DNA of 64,000 bases from Pseudorhizobium endolithicum (GCF_902153245.2 NZ_CABFWF030000011.1:174437-238436), one strand, 5' to 3'; positions 25,806 through 34,839 are shown, counted from the stretch's first letter. The notes: generated by a model from the sequence alone, not told the origin. Made by a program: numbers and translations.

Positions 25806-26693
25806 TCACCCAGGGGTTTTCCCCCTCTTGTCAGTCCACTGTGGAGGCAGACCGAACTTCGCCGAAAGAGCCCCAGGTAGTCCAGGAGCTCGCCCGTAGG
25901 CTTCACATGCCTCATATTTTGGCTTTCCACCGAACCACGACCGCACCCGATGACCTGATGGCAGGGAAAGGTCCAGCATTCGTGGCTCGCGGCCCTTGAT
26001 GAGCAGTCGTGAGAAATCCCTCGCGAATTTCGTAGCCTGGCTGTAGGCGTCACCAACCTCCGAATAACGTGGCTTGTCCTGCAGGAAGTTTGCGCTGCGA
26101 CCCCACATCATCGCTGCACGCTGGACATTCCGGCTGTCGACAGCTTCTGCCTCGACCGAGAGGCCGCCCAATCCGAATGGTATGCGTGGCACTCCCACAA
26201 CCGGAATGTTCTCGGGAAGAGCAAAGCCTCCGCCGACGCTCACGACCGTCGCAGCGGCCGCCACACGTTTGTTAGTGGGGACTATATCTGTAATGACAGA
26301 ACGTACTGTTAAGTCAGCCTGCCGGTCAGGAGGCACCAGGTGATACCTGTCGCTGAGTGCGACGCACAATGCTCTATCAAGGGCGTTGGTCACAAGTGAA
26401 CGGTCCGCCGGTGTCTTGACTTTGGACGCCGCGACAAAGGTGTAGCTGGCGGGGATGATCCTCACCGTCCTGACTTGGGACAGGTAGTCGCCATCGACGA
26501 ACAACCTCCGCTTCTTGCCCAGTTTAGACTTCTGCGCGCCGAGGTTGCTGTAGGAAGTGAGCGTTCCACTTTCTTCCATCGGCATTGTCGTACATCCCGT
26601 CGCGGCCAACACGATGCCGGCCATCAAGATCGTCGCTAAGCGATTCGAGGAAGCGTGGGCCACGCGGCGGAACAGATCAAATTGGCTGGACAC
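25806..26693 (-). CDS. DUF3313-family lipoprotein
   Basis: 295 residues from the GTG at 26693, which has GGAGG nine bases upstream. A signal peptide with lipobox LAATGC ends near residue 34. The mature part is the DUF3313 fold (YSNLGAQKSKLGKKRRLFVD, VRTVRIIPASYTF, ALCVALSDRYHLVPPDRQAD), with a conserved glycine-rich IPFGLGGLSVEAEAVD. These are envelope lipoproteins of unknown role. A near-copy of the inverted repeat in front of the response-regulator gene lies about 50 bases upstream of this start, so it is a probable target of that two-component system. It lies downstream of the kinase in the same direction. Confidence 0.8.
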   Translation of the reverse strand: MSSQFDLFRRVAHASSNRLATILMAGIVLAATGCTTMPMEESGTLTSYSNLGAQKSKLGKKRRLFVDGDYLSQVRTVRIIPASYTFVAASKVKTPADRSLVTNALDRALCVALSDRYHLVPPDRQADLTVRSVITDIVPTNKRVAAAATVVSVGGGFALPENIPVVGVPRIPFGLGGLSVEAEAVDSRNVQRAAMMWGRSANFLQDKPRYSEVGDAYSQATKFARDFSRLLIKGREPRMLDLSLPSGHRVRSWFGGKPKYEACEAYGRAPGLPGALSAKFGLPPQWTDKRGKTPG

Positions 26694-26739
26694 TATCGAT
26701 TGCCTCCACAAGAAACTGCGAGGACAATTGCGGCGGAGG

Positions 26740-26755
26740 ATTGCCGCAGCATTAC
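26740..26755 (+). promoter_or_regulatory. Half-site matching the response-regulator operator
   Basis: ATTGCCGCAGCATTAC matches 15 of 16 bases of ATTGCAGCAGCATTAC, the arm of the perfect inverted repeat at 28889-28938. It sits 47-62 bases upstream of the DUF3313 lipoprotein start (read on the opposite strand), where an activator would bind. The shared sequence links lipoprotein and regulator. Confidence 0.65.
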
Positions 26756-26838
26756 AGAAAGGTTCGCGCGATTCCCCGAAAGCTGAAAGGATGGCATTCT
26801 CGCGGCCGGCTGCAGTTACTCCCTGTGGCAGCCAGCTC

Positions 26839-28179
26839 TCAAAGCTTGATCGTCACGATCGTCCCCTGTTGATCGCTTTTCATGAACACGCGAGCGTGGT
26901 GGTTGTCGACAATCTGCTTGACCAGGCTCAGGCCCAGGCCTGTACCCTGACTTTTGGGAGTCACACGGTAAAAGGGCGCGAAGACCAGTTCTTGATGCTC
27001 TGCCGGGATGCCGGGTCCTTGGTCTGCCACAGCTATCGCTCCATCACCTGACACCGAAACCACAATCTCTCCCCGACCCTCGCAATGATCGATTGCATTG
27101 CGGACGAGATTGCTGACAGCTCTCGCTAGCGCTACAGCATTTCCCTTGCGATCGAGGCTTCCGACTTCGCTGCAAAAAGATATCTGGTAACCAGCTGCAA
27201 TTGCCACTGGTGCGATATCGGCCACGACAGTTCGCGCCATCTCAACCAGATCAACTGTACCATTGAGCTCTCCGACTTGGTCGTGACGCTCAAAATCCAG
27301 AAGTTGCTCGGCGGAGTCTGCCAGACGAGCGACGTCGCACAACAGGCGCCGCCGCTCCGGCCCCTCGGGCATCCCATCAATCCGTGTCTGCATGATTGCG
27401 ATCGGTGTTCTCAGTTCGTGGGCTGCATCTATGAGAAAGCGCTGTCGTTTCTTGGCTTCGCCCTCCAGGCGATCGAGGGCTTCGTTGAAGGCCGTAACCA
27501 AAGGGACGACTTCCTTGGGTATACCGTCCGTAGGAAGACGTGCGCCATGTCGGCGTGGTTCAATCTGTGCTGCTCGCTCAGCAACTTCGCTCACTCGAAC
27601 AAGCGCCTGGCTGACGATCCGCGGAACGGCAAAGAAAATCGCGGGCAAGGCCACGGCAAGCAGTGAGGCGTAAATCGGGTAAGCTCTGGCGAAAAGAGCG
27701 AGAACAGGAGAACCTTTGTCAGCTACACCTCCGAAGAGAACCCGGACCTCACCAACCACTGTTTCTACGGCGTCTATCGTTGCCGCTTCGCTGCTCAGAT
27801 GCGCGCCCCGAATATCTGCGTCCTGGAAGAGGGAGACCAGATGTGCGAGCCCCTCATATTCCCCAGGTACTGTTCCATAGGACGTGGAGGCGCCGTTTAC
27901 GGTGGCGGCGATGTACCAGAGGGCCGGGTTCTGGTCCTTGAGCGCTATCAGTTCCTGTGTTTCTTGTAGTTCGAGCCGTCCCACGTCTTCGTTAGTCACG
28001 GCCCCGGCGATTGCGGCGGCAACCGTCTCTTCCATGGCTATATTGGGGGACATGATCGTAGCAGCCCAGACGCAAAGCCCAAAGATCACTGCGCCGATAA
28101 CACCGACGATGACCAGGCCGAGCTGCCAACTCAGTCTCCACCAGAGGGACGAAGCCGCGGTACCTGCCGTGCCCATCAT
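26839..28179 (-). CDS. Sensor histidine kinase
   Basis: 446 residues. Two membrane helices (about 15-42 and 168-190) frame a periplasmic sensor of some 125 residues. A HAMP-like linker follows, then the H-box DAAHELRTPI with His254. The ATPase core has NLVRNAIDHCEGRG (N-box), VADQGPGIPAEH (G1) and GTGLGLSLVKQI (G2). The start codon overlaps the stop of the response-regulator gene, so the two are coupled. The periplasmic part is a small mixed domain of unknown ligand. This is a typical orthodox kinase of the PhoQ/EnvZ class. Confidence 0.94.
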   Translation of the reverse strand: MMGTAGTAASSLWWRLSWQLGLVIVGVIGAVIFGLCVWAATIMSPNIAMEETVAAAIAGAVTNEDVGRLELQETQELIALKDQNPALWYIAATVNGASTSYGTVPGEYEGLAHLVSLFQDADIRGAHLSSEAATIDAVETVVGEVRVLFGGVADKGSPVLALFARAYPIYASLLAVALPAIFFAVPRIVSQALVRVSEVAERAAQIEPRRHGARLPTDGIPKEVVPLVTAFNEALDRLEGEAKKRQRFLIDAAHELRTPIAIMQTRIDGMPEGPERRRLLCDVARLADSAEQLLDFERHDQVGELNGTVDLVEMARTVVADIAPVAIAAGYQISFCSEVGSLDRKGNAVALARAVSNLVRNAIDHCEGRGEIVVSVSGDGAIAVADQGPGIPAEHQELVFAPFYRVTPKSQGTGLGLSLVKQIVDNHHARVFMKSDQQGTIVTIKL

Positions 28180-28847
28180 TCTTCCTTCAGAAGGTAACCG
28201 ACACCCCGGATATTGTGGATGGAGACGCCACAGTTTGCATCTGCCAATCTCTTCCGCAGTCGGGAGATATGCGCATCGATTGCGTTCGACTGGATCTCCT
28301 CCTCATAGTTGTAGACCGCTTCTTCCAGGGTGGTGCGAAGGACCGTTTTGTTCTTTCGCTTCGCCATGGCGATGAGGATGGACAGTTCGCGTCTGGGCAG
28401 ATCCAGTTGGCGCGACCCCACGGCAACGTCGAGGTGCAACGGATTGATCACCATTCGCCCCGCAACAATCTCTGGCTCTGCGAGATTGATGGGCCGTCGA
28501 AGGACTGCACGCACACGCGCCAACAGTTCCTCCACCATGAAAGGTTTGCCGAGGTAGTCATCGGCGCCGAGATTGAGCCCCTCGACACGCTCCAGGGGCT
28601 CGTTTCGCGCAGTCATGACAATGATTGGAGTGTCTCGCTGCGACCGGCGCAGCTTCGAAATGAGCGTCAGCCCTTCCCCGTCAGGAAGACGCCGGTCCAG
28701 CAGGATGGCATCGTAGTCATTCTGAAGCGTCAATTCGAATGCATCGGCGAGACGAGCCGTGTTGTCGATGACGATACCGTGCTTGCCCAAAGCAACTGCC
28801 AGCGCCGCCGCCAGTTCCTTCTCGTCTTCTACGAGCAGAAGCCTCAT
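28176..28847 (-). CDS. OmpR/PhoP-family response regulator
   Basis: 223 residues. The receiver has the acidic pair ED at 7-8, phosphoacceptor Asp51 (LLDRRLPDGEG), Thr in VMTARNE and Lys in LGKPF. The C-terminal winged-helix OmpR domain includes LPRREL.ILIAMAKRKNKTV, AVYNYEEEIQSNAIDAHISR and NIRGVGYLL. It is cotranscribed with the kinase by overlap. The divergent region holds a perfect 16-bp inverted repeat that is probably its own binding site. Confidence 0.95.
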   Translation of the reverse strand: MRLLLVEDEKELAAALAVALGKHGIVIDNTARLADAFELTLQNDYDAILLDRRLPDGEGLTLISKLRRSQRDTPIIVMTARNEPLERVEGLNLGADDYLGKPFMVEELLARVRAVLRRPINLAEPEIVAGRMVINPLHLDVAVGSRQLDLPRRELSILIAMAKRKNKTVLRTTLEEAVYNYEEEIQSNAIDAHISRLRKRLADANCGVSIHNIRGVGYLLKEE

Positions 28848-28888
28848 CTATAGCACCACCTTCCGTAACGCCATTATCCATGGTGGAG

Positions 28889-28938
28889 ATTGCAGCAGCA
28901 TTACGGTCTGGCTTTGGGAACTGTAATGCTGCTGCAAT
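28889..28938. promoter_or_regulatory. Perfect 16-bp inverted repeat, probable regulator operator
   Basis: ATTGCAGCAGCATTAC at 28889-28904 and its exact reverse complement GTAATGCTGCTGCAAT at 28923-28938, separated by 18 bases. It lies between the divergent regulator and secreted-protein genes, 41-91 bases from the regulator start. A 15/16 copy of one arm lies before the DUF3313 lipoprotein. OmpR-type regulators usually bind direct repeats, so a dyad of this size is notable. It could also form an RNA hairpin. Confidence 0.75.
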
Positions 28939-29021
28939 TGTGGAAGTCGAGATTGGAATTATCCACCGCAAAGAGGTGCGGTGAACGGCCCTCAACGATC
29001 TTAAAAAAAGGGGTACTCGAC

Positions 29022-29594
29022 ATGGCCTGGGTATGGACCAAAGAGGTAGCGGCAGCGGCAGTACTCTTGGGAGGCAGCTTGACTGTCACCAACCTCGACC
29101 TCGCTTCTGCAACGGCAGATCCCAATGAACGGCTCAAGGCTCTGGTGGCGGCAATCACCGCGGAGCGCATGGCGATTTCGCCCGTGCTGCCGCGAGCAGC
29201 GCAACTCTCTAGGACAGCTGACGAGACGTTACCGAACACCCAGCCTGTGCGCGGGCCGGCTTCCGTCAGCGCAATGAATGGTGGCGAGATAGGTGGTACC
29301 CGAAGGGCTGGAACTGCGATCAGATGTGGAGATTTCTTTGTCCTGATTGATGCGGTGGAGCTCCGTTCGATAGGTGCGAAATGGGCAGCTGACTGCCACT
29401 TCGATGACTGGAATCCGTTCCCTGCCGAGCTGTTCTCTGCCGGGAAAGAGCAACTGGCTCCAAAATCCATTGCTCACCGGTCGGATCCGGAACGCAGTGG
29501 GTTGAGTACTGCAGCAGCTCCCATCGATATTGTAACGAAGTCTCTTGCCAAACCGAAAGGGCTGTCGACGGGTTACGCAGTTGACTGGCCATGA
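29022..29594 (+). CDS. Secreted protein of unknown function
   Basis: 190 residues from the ATG at 29022 with AAAAAGGGG upstream. A signal peptide is likely (MAWVWTKEVAAAAVLL, then GGSLTV, cleaved near ASATAD). The mature part has an alanine/threonine-rich region and an IGAKWAADCHFDDWNPFPAE stretch with two cysteines (of IRCGDF and ADCHFDD) that could form a disulfide. I recognise no family. It is divergent from the two-component genes across the palindromic operator, so it is probably a target. The next gene overlaps its stop. Confidence 0.65.
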   Translation: MAWVWTKEVAAAAVLLGGSLTVTNLDLASATADPNERLKALVAAITAERMAISPVLPRAAQLSRTADETLPNTQPVRGPASVSAMNGGEIGGTRRAGTAIRCGDFFVLIDAVELRSIGAKWAADCHFDDWNPFPAELFSAGKEQLAPKSIAHRSDPERSGLSTAAAPIDIVTKSLAKPKGLSTGYAVDWP

Positions 29595-29710
29595 CTCGCA
29601 AGATGCTGAAGAGGAATGCGGCCCGCCTGTTATACGCCGTGATCATGCTCGCGGCACTATTGGGAGGCCCTCTTCTGCTACTTCTCTTCGTTGCCAGCCG
29701 GTTCCACTGA
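29591..29710 (+). CDS. Small single-pass membrane peptide (39 aa)
   Basis: An ATG overlaps the stop of the secreted-protein gene (ATGA). The frame runs 39 codons: a basic start MTRKMLKRNAARLLY followed by one hydrophobic helix (AVIMLAALLGGPLLLLLFVA) and SRFH. Positive-inside residues precede one membrane span, the usual plan for small regulatory membrane peptides. The stop is at 29708. Overlap coupling and a clean helix argue for a real gene. It could tune the histidine kinase or the secreted protein. Confidence 0.6.
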   Translation: MTRKMLKRNAARLLYAVIMLAALLGGPLLLLLFVASRFH

Positions 29711-29790
29711 GCGGCCGAACCAGACGTCCCCTCACGTGAACACAGGCACTGAGCAGGACCCGACTGAATGTTTCGCACTAGCAGCAAGCT

Positions 29791-29834
29791 AAAAACCGCT
29801 GCCGCTCGCCACGAGCCCGCGACGAGCGGCTGGT
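29791..29834 (-). terminator. Terminator at the end of the patatin operon
   Basis: GCCGCTCG at 29801-29808 pairs with CGAGCGGC at 29823-29830, with flanking AACC/GGTT extending the stem. Read on the minus strand the stem is followed by GGTTTTTAG. This is a convincing intrinsic terminator for the leftward operon ending at 29834. Confidence 0.7.
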
Positions 29835-30985
29835 TAAAGTTCGCCAGCCTGGCGGAACCCCGCCTTCGTGAACAAAGGGCGCTTCACCCATAGACGGTTC
29901 GCAACTGTTCTCCGATAACCGATGAGATAGACAGAGGTCATGTAGTGGTGATTGAGAGGGTCCGTCATCGAGTAAGGTACCTGCGCATCGATCGAGGCAA
30001 TGTCGAGATCGACGTCTGAATGCTGCGCGAAGTTATAGAGTGCCATCAGACCTTGCCTAGTATGGGTTTTCAGTAGGATCGCATAGGCACGCGCCATGAT
30101 GGGAAAAGCCCGTTCAGGCGACATTGCAAACTCGGGGATGAGGGCGTTGTTTATGATGACATAAATATGCAGTTTCTCCTTCCCCTTAGCCCTTGGGGCA
30201 ATGATCAGTTGCTCAGGCAGGGTGAAAAACTGTGCTGAACTACCGCCGTCCGAGTGTAACTCCTCGATCTCCTTTCCATCCACGACCGCCTTTATCGAGA
30301 CAGGTGGCAGAATCCCCGGGACACTGGCGGATGCCACCAACACCTGCCGAACCAGCGCCAACGCATGCTGGCTCCCGCTGTCTGCCATCGCGCCTATGTT
30401 CCAGACAACCGCACGCTGCGTATCCAGATTGGTCGTCATCACAAGAAGCCGGCGTCCGGCACGATGTTCCAGCGCGATGCGTCGCAGGATGTCGTCAGTG
30501 ATATTTTCTGCGACCATGCGGCGCAGCGCGTCTCCTCGAAGGAGACTGGGCGAGAAGATTCCGAACCCTCTCCAATCGAGATCGACAAGATCGCGCGCGT
30601 GATCGGATAGATAAAGTTCTCGTAGCCGTTGGTCATATGCCGGACCAAGGAACGCGAGAGGCGCGATCAGCGCGCCGGTGCTGACGCCCGTTACGACGTC
30701 GAACTTCGGGCGAGTTCCCAGTTCACTCCAGGCGGATAAAATGCCGACGGAGAAAGCGCCGCCTGCGCCACCACCAGACATCGCCAGCATGGCAGGCTGG
30801 GCTTTGCTGGTGACTGGCCTCCAGGGATCATCGCCTGATTGGAAAGGTCGGGGATCATCGATATGGATCCTGATATTCTCAAAGCCGACAATCTGCGTCC
30901 GCCTGGCTTCCAAAGCGTCGTAGGCCTGGCGAGGGGGTGCGGCGCACCCCCCTACCATCAGCAAGACGCCGACACAGAGGCGCAT
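29834..30985 (-). CDS. Patatin-like phospholipase lipoprotein
   Basis: About 383 residues if started at the ATG at 30985, which gives a compact lipoprotein signal MRLCVGVLLMVGGC. An upstream GTG at 31132 overlaps the previous stop (GTGA) and would add 49 residues before the signal, so the true start is uncertain. The patatin domain has the oxyanion glycines LAMSGGGAGGAFSVGILSA, the nucleophile GVSTGALIAPL (GXSXG) and the DGG-type acid at LHSDGGSS. It is the last gene of a coupled operon behind an MFS pump. It is an outer-membrane lipase; its role in the operon is unclear. Confidence 0.88.
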   Translation of the reverse strand: MRLCVGVLLMVGGCAAPPRQAYDALEARRTQIVGFENIRIHIDDPRPFQSGDDPWRPVTSKAQPAMLAMSGGGAGGAFSVGILSAWSELGTRPKFDVVTGVSTGALIAPLAFLGPAYDQRLRELYLSDHARDLVDLDWRGFGIFSPSLLRGDALRRMVAENITDDILRRIALEHRAGRRLLVMTTNLDTQRAVVWNIGAMADSGSQHALALVRQVLVASASVPGILPPVSIKAVVDGKEIEELHSDGGSSAQFFTLPEQLIIAPRAKGKEKLHIYVIINNALIPEFAMSPERAFPIMARAYAILLKTHTRQGLMALYNFAQHSDVDLDIASIDAQVPYSMTDPLNHHYMTSVYLIGYRRTVANRLWVKRPLFTKAGFRQAGEL

Positions 30986-31128
30986 ATATCTCAACAGGTC
31001 GGCACTGCCGTTGGTACACGCGGGGCATGCTTCCTGATCATGCATTTCATCCACGGTACTCCCAAATCCGAGGCACCGGAGAGACATGCGCTCTGTTCGA
31101 CCGGGCTGCTTCGCCCTTGCGAGCCGCT

Positions 31129-32352
31129 TCACGATTTGTCACTAGGCCGCAATCGGGCCGCTGTTATCAGCGCTCCTGTGATTGCCATGGCCACGGCTAA
31201 GCCGATCCAGAGCCCGTACAACGCATAGCCGAGAATGAAACCTCCCAACACCGGCGAGGCGATATCGGCTACTGCCACGAGAGACTGGGCTGCACCGAGG
31301 GCGATGCCTTGCCGCTGCGAAGGAACACGAGTCGACAACGCTGCCATATAGGTCGGTTTGGCCAAGGCATCTCCGGTGCTGACGCAGGCAACCGCCAGGA
31401 ATAAAACCGGGATGGTGGCGGCAAGGCTTGCCGTTAGAAAGCCGACCGAAATGAGTGCGAAGATCAGAAGGATCAGGCTGCGCTCGGTCAGGTATCTGCT
31501 CAGCCAACCCAGCAGGAAGAGCTGCGCAAAGACATTGATCCCGCCATCGGCCATGATGAGGTAGCTGAGTTCCTTCGCTCCGAACTGATGATTGTTCCAT
31601 ATGAACGTATCACCAAGGAAGACCGGCATCTGCGAGGTGTACATGCCATAGGCGAAGAAATGGCAAAGCATCACCACGATGAGTATTCGAATTGCGGGAG
31701 AGGCCAGGACAGCGCGCAATGACCTCCGCTCCTCCAGGTGTTGATCATTGCTGTGCGGAGAAGAGTGTTTACCGTCCAGCCGGGATACCGTCACAATGAT
31801 CGATAGAAGCACCAAACTGAACGCTACAAGGATTGGCGCTGTCAGTGACGTATCCGCCAGAAGCCCGGATATCCCCGCGCCGATGATCCCACCCACGCCG
31901 GCACCCCCCATCAGGATACCCATGGCCTGCCGCCGGCTCTTGGCGTCCGTATGATCCGCGACATAGGCGGCGGTGACAGAAATATTGCCTGCGGTCAGAC
32001 CGAACAATGCACGGGCGAGCAGGATGAACGCGATGCTGGGAGCAAAAGCGAGCAATAGAAGACTTGCCGCAGCAATGGTCTGACTGCCGATGAGAATATT
32101 CTTGCGGCCGAAGCGGTCCGAAAGCTGCCCGAGGGCCGGAGCGGAGGCGAACTGACCGACGGCTTCCGCCGCCACGATGATGCCGAGCACAAGGGGAGAA
32201 CCTCCCATAGCGCGAATGTGAAAGGGCAGCACCGGCAGGACTGCGGCGCTTCCTGCCGCATAGGTGCAGACGATCGCGAAGACCGGTGCGATACGGCGCC
32301 ATGTCATCGTCCGGCCCTCGGCCGTTCCGTGAGACCGAAAAGGGGTCGTCAT
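31129..32352 (-). CDS. MFS drug-efflux transporter (TetA/Bcr-like)
   Basis: 407 residues, 12 helices. The start ATG overlaps the stop of the oxidoreductase gene (ATGA). The signature loop between helices 2 and 3 reads GQLSDRFGRKNILIGSQ, the classical motif A of drug/proton antiporters (G..SDR.GR.). The N-terminal domain has VLPVLPFHIRAMGG. Such pumps export tetracycline-like or other small drugs. The coupling with two oxidoreductases under a MarR regulator suggests an aromatic or antibiotic substrate, which is unproved. Confidence 0.9.
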   Translation of the reverse strand: MTTPFRSHGTAEGRTMTWRRIAPVFAIVCTYAAGSAAVLPVLPFHIRAMGGSPLVLGIIVAAEAVGQFASAPALGQLSDRFGRKNILIGSQTIAAASLLLLAFAPSIAFILLARALFGLTAGNISVTAAYVADHTDAKSRRQAMGILMGGAGVGGIIGAGISGLLADTSLTAPILVAFSLVLLSIIVTVSRLDGKHSSPHSNDQHLEERRSLRAVLASPAIRILIVVMLCHFFAYGMYTSQMPVFLGDTFIWNNHQFGAKELSYLIMADGGINVFAQLFLLGWLSRYLTERSLILLIFALISVGFLTASLAATIPVLFLAVACVSTGDALAKPTYMAALSTRVPSQRQGIALGAAQSLVAVADIASPVLGGFILGYALYGLWIGLAVAMAITGALITAARLRPSDKS

Positions 32353-33320
32353 GCAGGCCCCTCGGTGTCCATGGTGAAAACGGTGCGGCAGGCACTATTA
32401 TCCTGTGGCCAGGCCCTGTCGAAATCGGAGAAAGCCGCCGGCTTGAGGGCGATCTGCAGCCCGGCCGTCGCGGCTGCTTGTAGCACCTCCTCAATGACGG
32501 CAATCAGCCGTGGCACAGAGACACTGCCGCCGCCGCTGCCCATCAGCTCGACGGCCTTGGCGCGCAGGACGGCCGCTGGCAGCATGATATCCCCCGCTGA
32601 GCTCGATCCGATCTGGACAAAGCGCATCGGAACCGCGTCAAAACCCTTGGTGGCTGCAGCCTGGAGGAGGCTTTCCGCGCTCGGGCCCCATAGGTAATCC
32701 AGCACGATGTCCACGCCCTTGGCGAACTCCTCGGCGAAGCGCTGCTCAAGATTGTCCATGTCTTCCCCGATTTGGATGGCCACATCTGCGCCAAGCGATC
32801 GTACTTCTTCAAGCGCTCCGGCATTCCTTCCGGTCGCAACAATACGGCCTGCACCCAGCAGCCGGGCGACCTGGACCGCAAGCCGACCGGAGGTGCCGGT
32901 AGCGCCGTTGATAAGGACAGTTTCGCCTCGTTTGATACGAGCTCGGTCAGTGAGGGCAGCCCAGGAGGACATGCCTGGATTTGCAATCGCTGCGGCGGTC
33001 AGATCATCAAGTTCTTCTGGCACCGGCACACAAAGACGCGCATCAACCACGGTAAAGTCGGCCATACTGCCATAGGGCCTGCGCGGCAGGGCAAAATACA
33101 CCCGACTGCCATCTTCCAGCCGGCCCACACCGTCTATGCCGACGCCGAACGGAAACCGCCCGCTGTCAGTATAGTGCGCTCCCAAGGCTCGAGCTTTGGT
33201 AAGATGGCTGATAGCAGCGGCGCCTACCCGGATCAGCCTCTCACCTATTGCGGGTTTGGGGAGTGCGGTTTCTGCCAGGGCTGGGTCCTGTCCCGCCGCG
33301 GAAACGAGTGCGGCCCTCAT
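32349..33320 (-). CDS. Quinone oxidoreductase / medium-chain dehydrogenase
   Basis: 323 residues from the ATG at 33320 with GGGGAGGG upstream. The catalytic domain precedes a Rossmann domain with NGATGTSGRLAVQVARLLGA and IVATGRN. No structural-zinc cysteine cluster or catalytic zinc Cys pair is visible, so it belongs to the zinc-free quinone reductase (QOR) branch, usually NADPH-dependent. It overlaps the flanking genes at both ends by 4 bases. It may reduce a quinone or enone made by the monooxygenase encoded before it. Confidence 0.9.
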   Translation of the reverse strand: MRAALVSAAGQDPALAETALPKPAIGERLIRVGAAAISHLTKARALGAHYTDSGRFPFGVGIDGVGRLEDGSRVYFALPRRPYGSMADFTVVDARLCVPVPEELDDLTAAAIANPGMSSWAALTDRARIKRGETVLINGATGTSGRLAVQVARLLGAGRIVATGRNAGALEEVRSLGADVAIQIGEDMDNLEQRFAEEFAKGVDIVLDYLWGPSAESLLQAAATKGFDAVPMRFVQIGSSSAGDIMLPAAVLRAKAVELMGSGGGSVSVPRLIAVIEEVLQAAATAGLQIALKPAAFSDFDRAWPQDNSACRTVFTMDTEGPA

Positions 33321-34828
33321 CGCGAACCCTCCCCACAAAAAGAAAGTGCAATTCGACCCAGATACGCTTCAAGGCGCGCGACCCCGTCCGAGTTGAGCGG
33401 CAGGATTCCGGCAATGTACCCGTCCGGCCGAACCAGCACGCCTTCATCCGACTGCAATTGGTAGGCTTCGCCGACATGCCCGAACGCGTCGACGATGTCC
33501 CCCTTGCGGCCGAGACGATGGATCTGCAGGCCGGGCCGTGATGAGAAATCGGCTTGGCCATTGATAAGCAATGTCCAGTGGGGACCCCTGAACAACTGGA
33601 ATAGCCGGCTTGGCTGGCCCGCCGCGCCGACGATCGGAGCATCCGGCGCACGATCTCCAGCCCGGAGCCCTACTCTTTCCCGCGATGCCATCGAAAGCGG
33701 CGATTCCGGATAACCGATGTCGAGCTGCCGAACCTCACGCCCTCGCTTTATCTCGCCCAGCCTGCTGGCATCAAGCAATCGGGTTGATAAACCGAGCATG
33801 GTCTCGGCCACGGGGCGGCGCTCGATCTCGTAACTGTTGAGTAGTGCATCGTGAGCGCCAGCCAGTATGGCAGCCAGCTTCCAACCGAGATTGTATGCAT
33901 CCTGCACGCTGGTGTTCAGACCCTGCCCGCCGGTCGGCGGGTGGATGTGTGCGGCGTCGCCGACGAGGAAGACGCGGTCGACGCGGTAACGGTCAGCAAG
34001 TCGTGCATTCATCTGATAGACCGAAGCCCAGTTGACCGACTGGATCCCGATATCATGAGCATGCGTCCGTTCGGCGATCATCCGCTCGAGTCGCCCAGCG
34101 GAAAGATCAACCTCCCCTTCTTGCGGCACAGGAGCTTGAAGCTGAAACAGGTTAGTTCCCGCCAACGGGCAGATCGAGATCATCCGCTCCATGTTGCTGT
34201 CGTTAAACTGATGCCACCAGCCTTGATCGAGCCCGGTCAGGGTTACGTCGGCGACCAAGGCCCGCACACCGAGCGTTTTCCCGGGAAAGCCAACGCCGAG
34301 CGCTTTGCGAACGAAGCTACCTCCGCCGTCAGCTCCAAGGAGGTAACGTACGCGGACCGTCTCTTCTCCTCCCGGACCGGAAACTTGTGCTGTGACACCC
34401 TCCTGGTCTTGTTCGAAGCCGATCAACTCGCAGCCGAACTCCACATGACCACCCAGTTCGACAAGCCTCTGGCGCATGATGCGCTCGGTAAGAAACTGCG
34501 GGATCATGAGCGGAATGTGAAAAGGCTCTGCAGGCGTGGCTTCGGACCTCTTTCCGAGATCTTTCTCAACGAAGCTACCGTCTTCGCGATAGACGCGCAT
34601 TAGCGGGTACTCGCCACCTGCTGCGACGACCTTGTCGATGATGCCAAGATCCTCAAAAACTTCCTGCGTGCGGGGCTGGATGCCCTTTCCGCGTGAGCCG
34701 TGGAAGGGAACGGGCATCTTCTCGATCAGTCGGAATGTGATGTTCCGCCGCGCCAGGTCGATAGCAAGCGTAAGGCCAGCCGCTCCCGCGCCGCAGATGA
34801 GCACATCTGCTGCAAAGTGATTTGTCAT
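33317..34828 (-). CDS. FAD-dependent aromatic monooxygenase (PheA/TfdB class)
   Basis: 503 residues from the ATG at 34828 with GGAGACAGAA upstream. It has the three group A flavoprotein hydroxylase marks: GAGAAGLTLAIDLARRN near the N-terminus, the DG motif region YLLGADGGGSFVRKALG, and the FAD ribityl motif FLVGDAAHIHPPTGGQGLNT. The C-terminal thioredoxin-like part is about 110 residues. Such enzymes hydroxylate phenols, salicylates, tetracyclines or rifamycins using NADPH. It is divergent from a MarR regulator 44 bases away and leads a four-gene operon with a quinone reductase, an efflux pump and a lipase. Confidence 0.93.
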   Translation of the reverse strand: MTNHFAADVLICGAGAAGLTLAIDLARRNITFRLIEKMPVPFHGSRGKGIQPRTQEVFEDLGIIDKVVAAGGEYPLMRVYREDGSFVEKDLGKRSEATPAEPFHIPLMIPQFLTERIMRQRLVELGGHVEFGCELIGFEQDQEGVTAQVSGPGGEETVRVRYLLGADGGGSFVRKALGVGFPGKTLGVRALVADVTLTGLDQGWWHQFNDSNMERMISICPLAGTNLFQLQAPVPQEGEVDLSAGRLERMIAERTHAHDIGIQSVNWASVYQMNARLADRYRVDRVFLVGDAAHIHPPTGGQGLNTSVQDAYNLGWKLAAILAGAHDALLNSYEIERRPVAETMLGLSTRLLDASRLGEIKRGREVRQLDIGYPESPLSMASRERVGLRAGDRAPDAPIVGAAGQPSRLFQLFRGPHWTLLINGQADFSSRPGLQIHRLGRKGDIVDAFGHVGEAYQLQSDEGVLVRPDGYIAGILPLNSDGVARLEAYLGRIALSFCGEGSR

Positions 34829-34839
34829 TTCTGTCTCCG

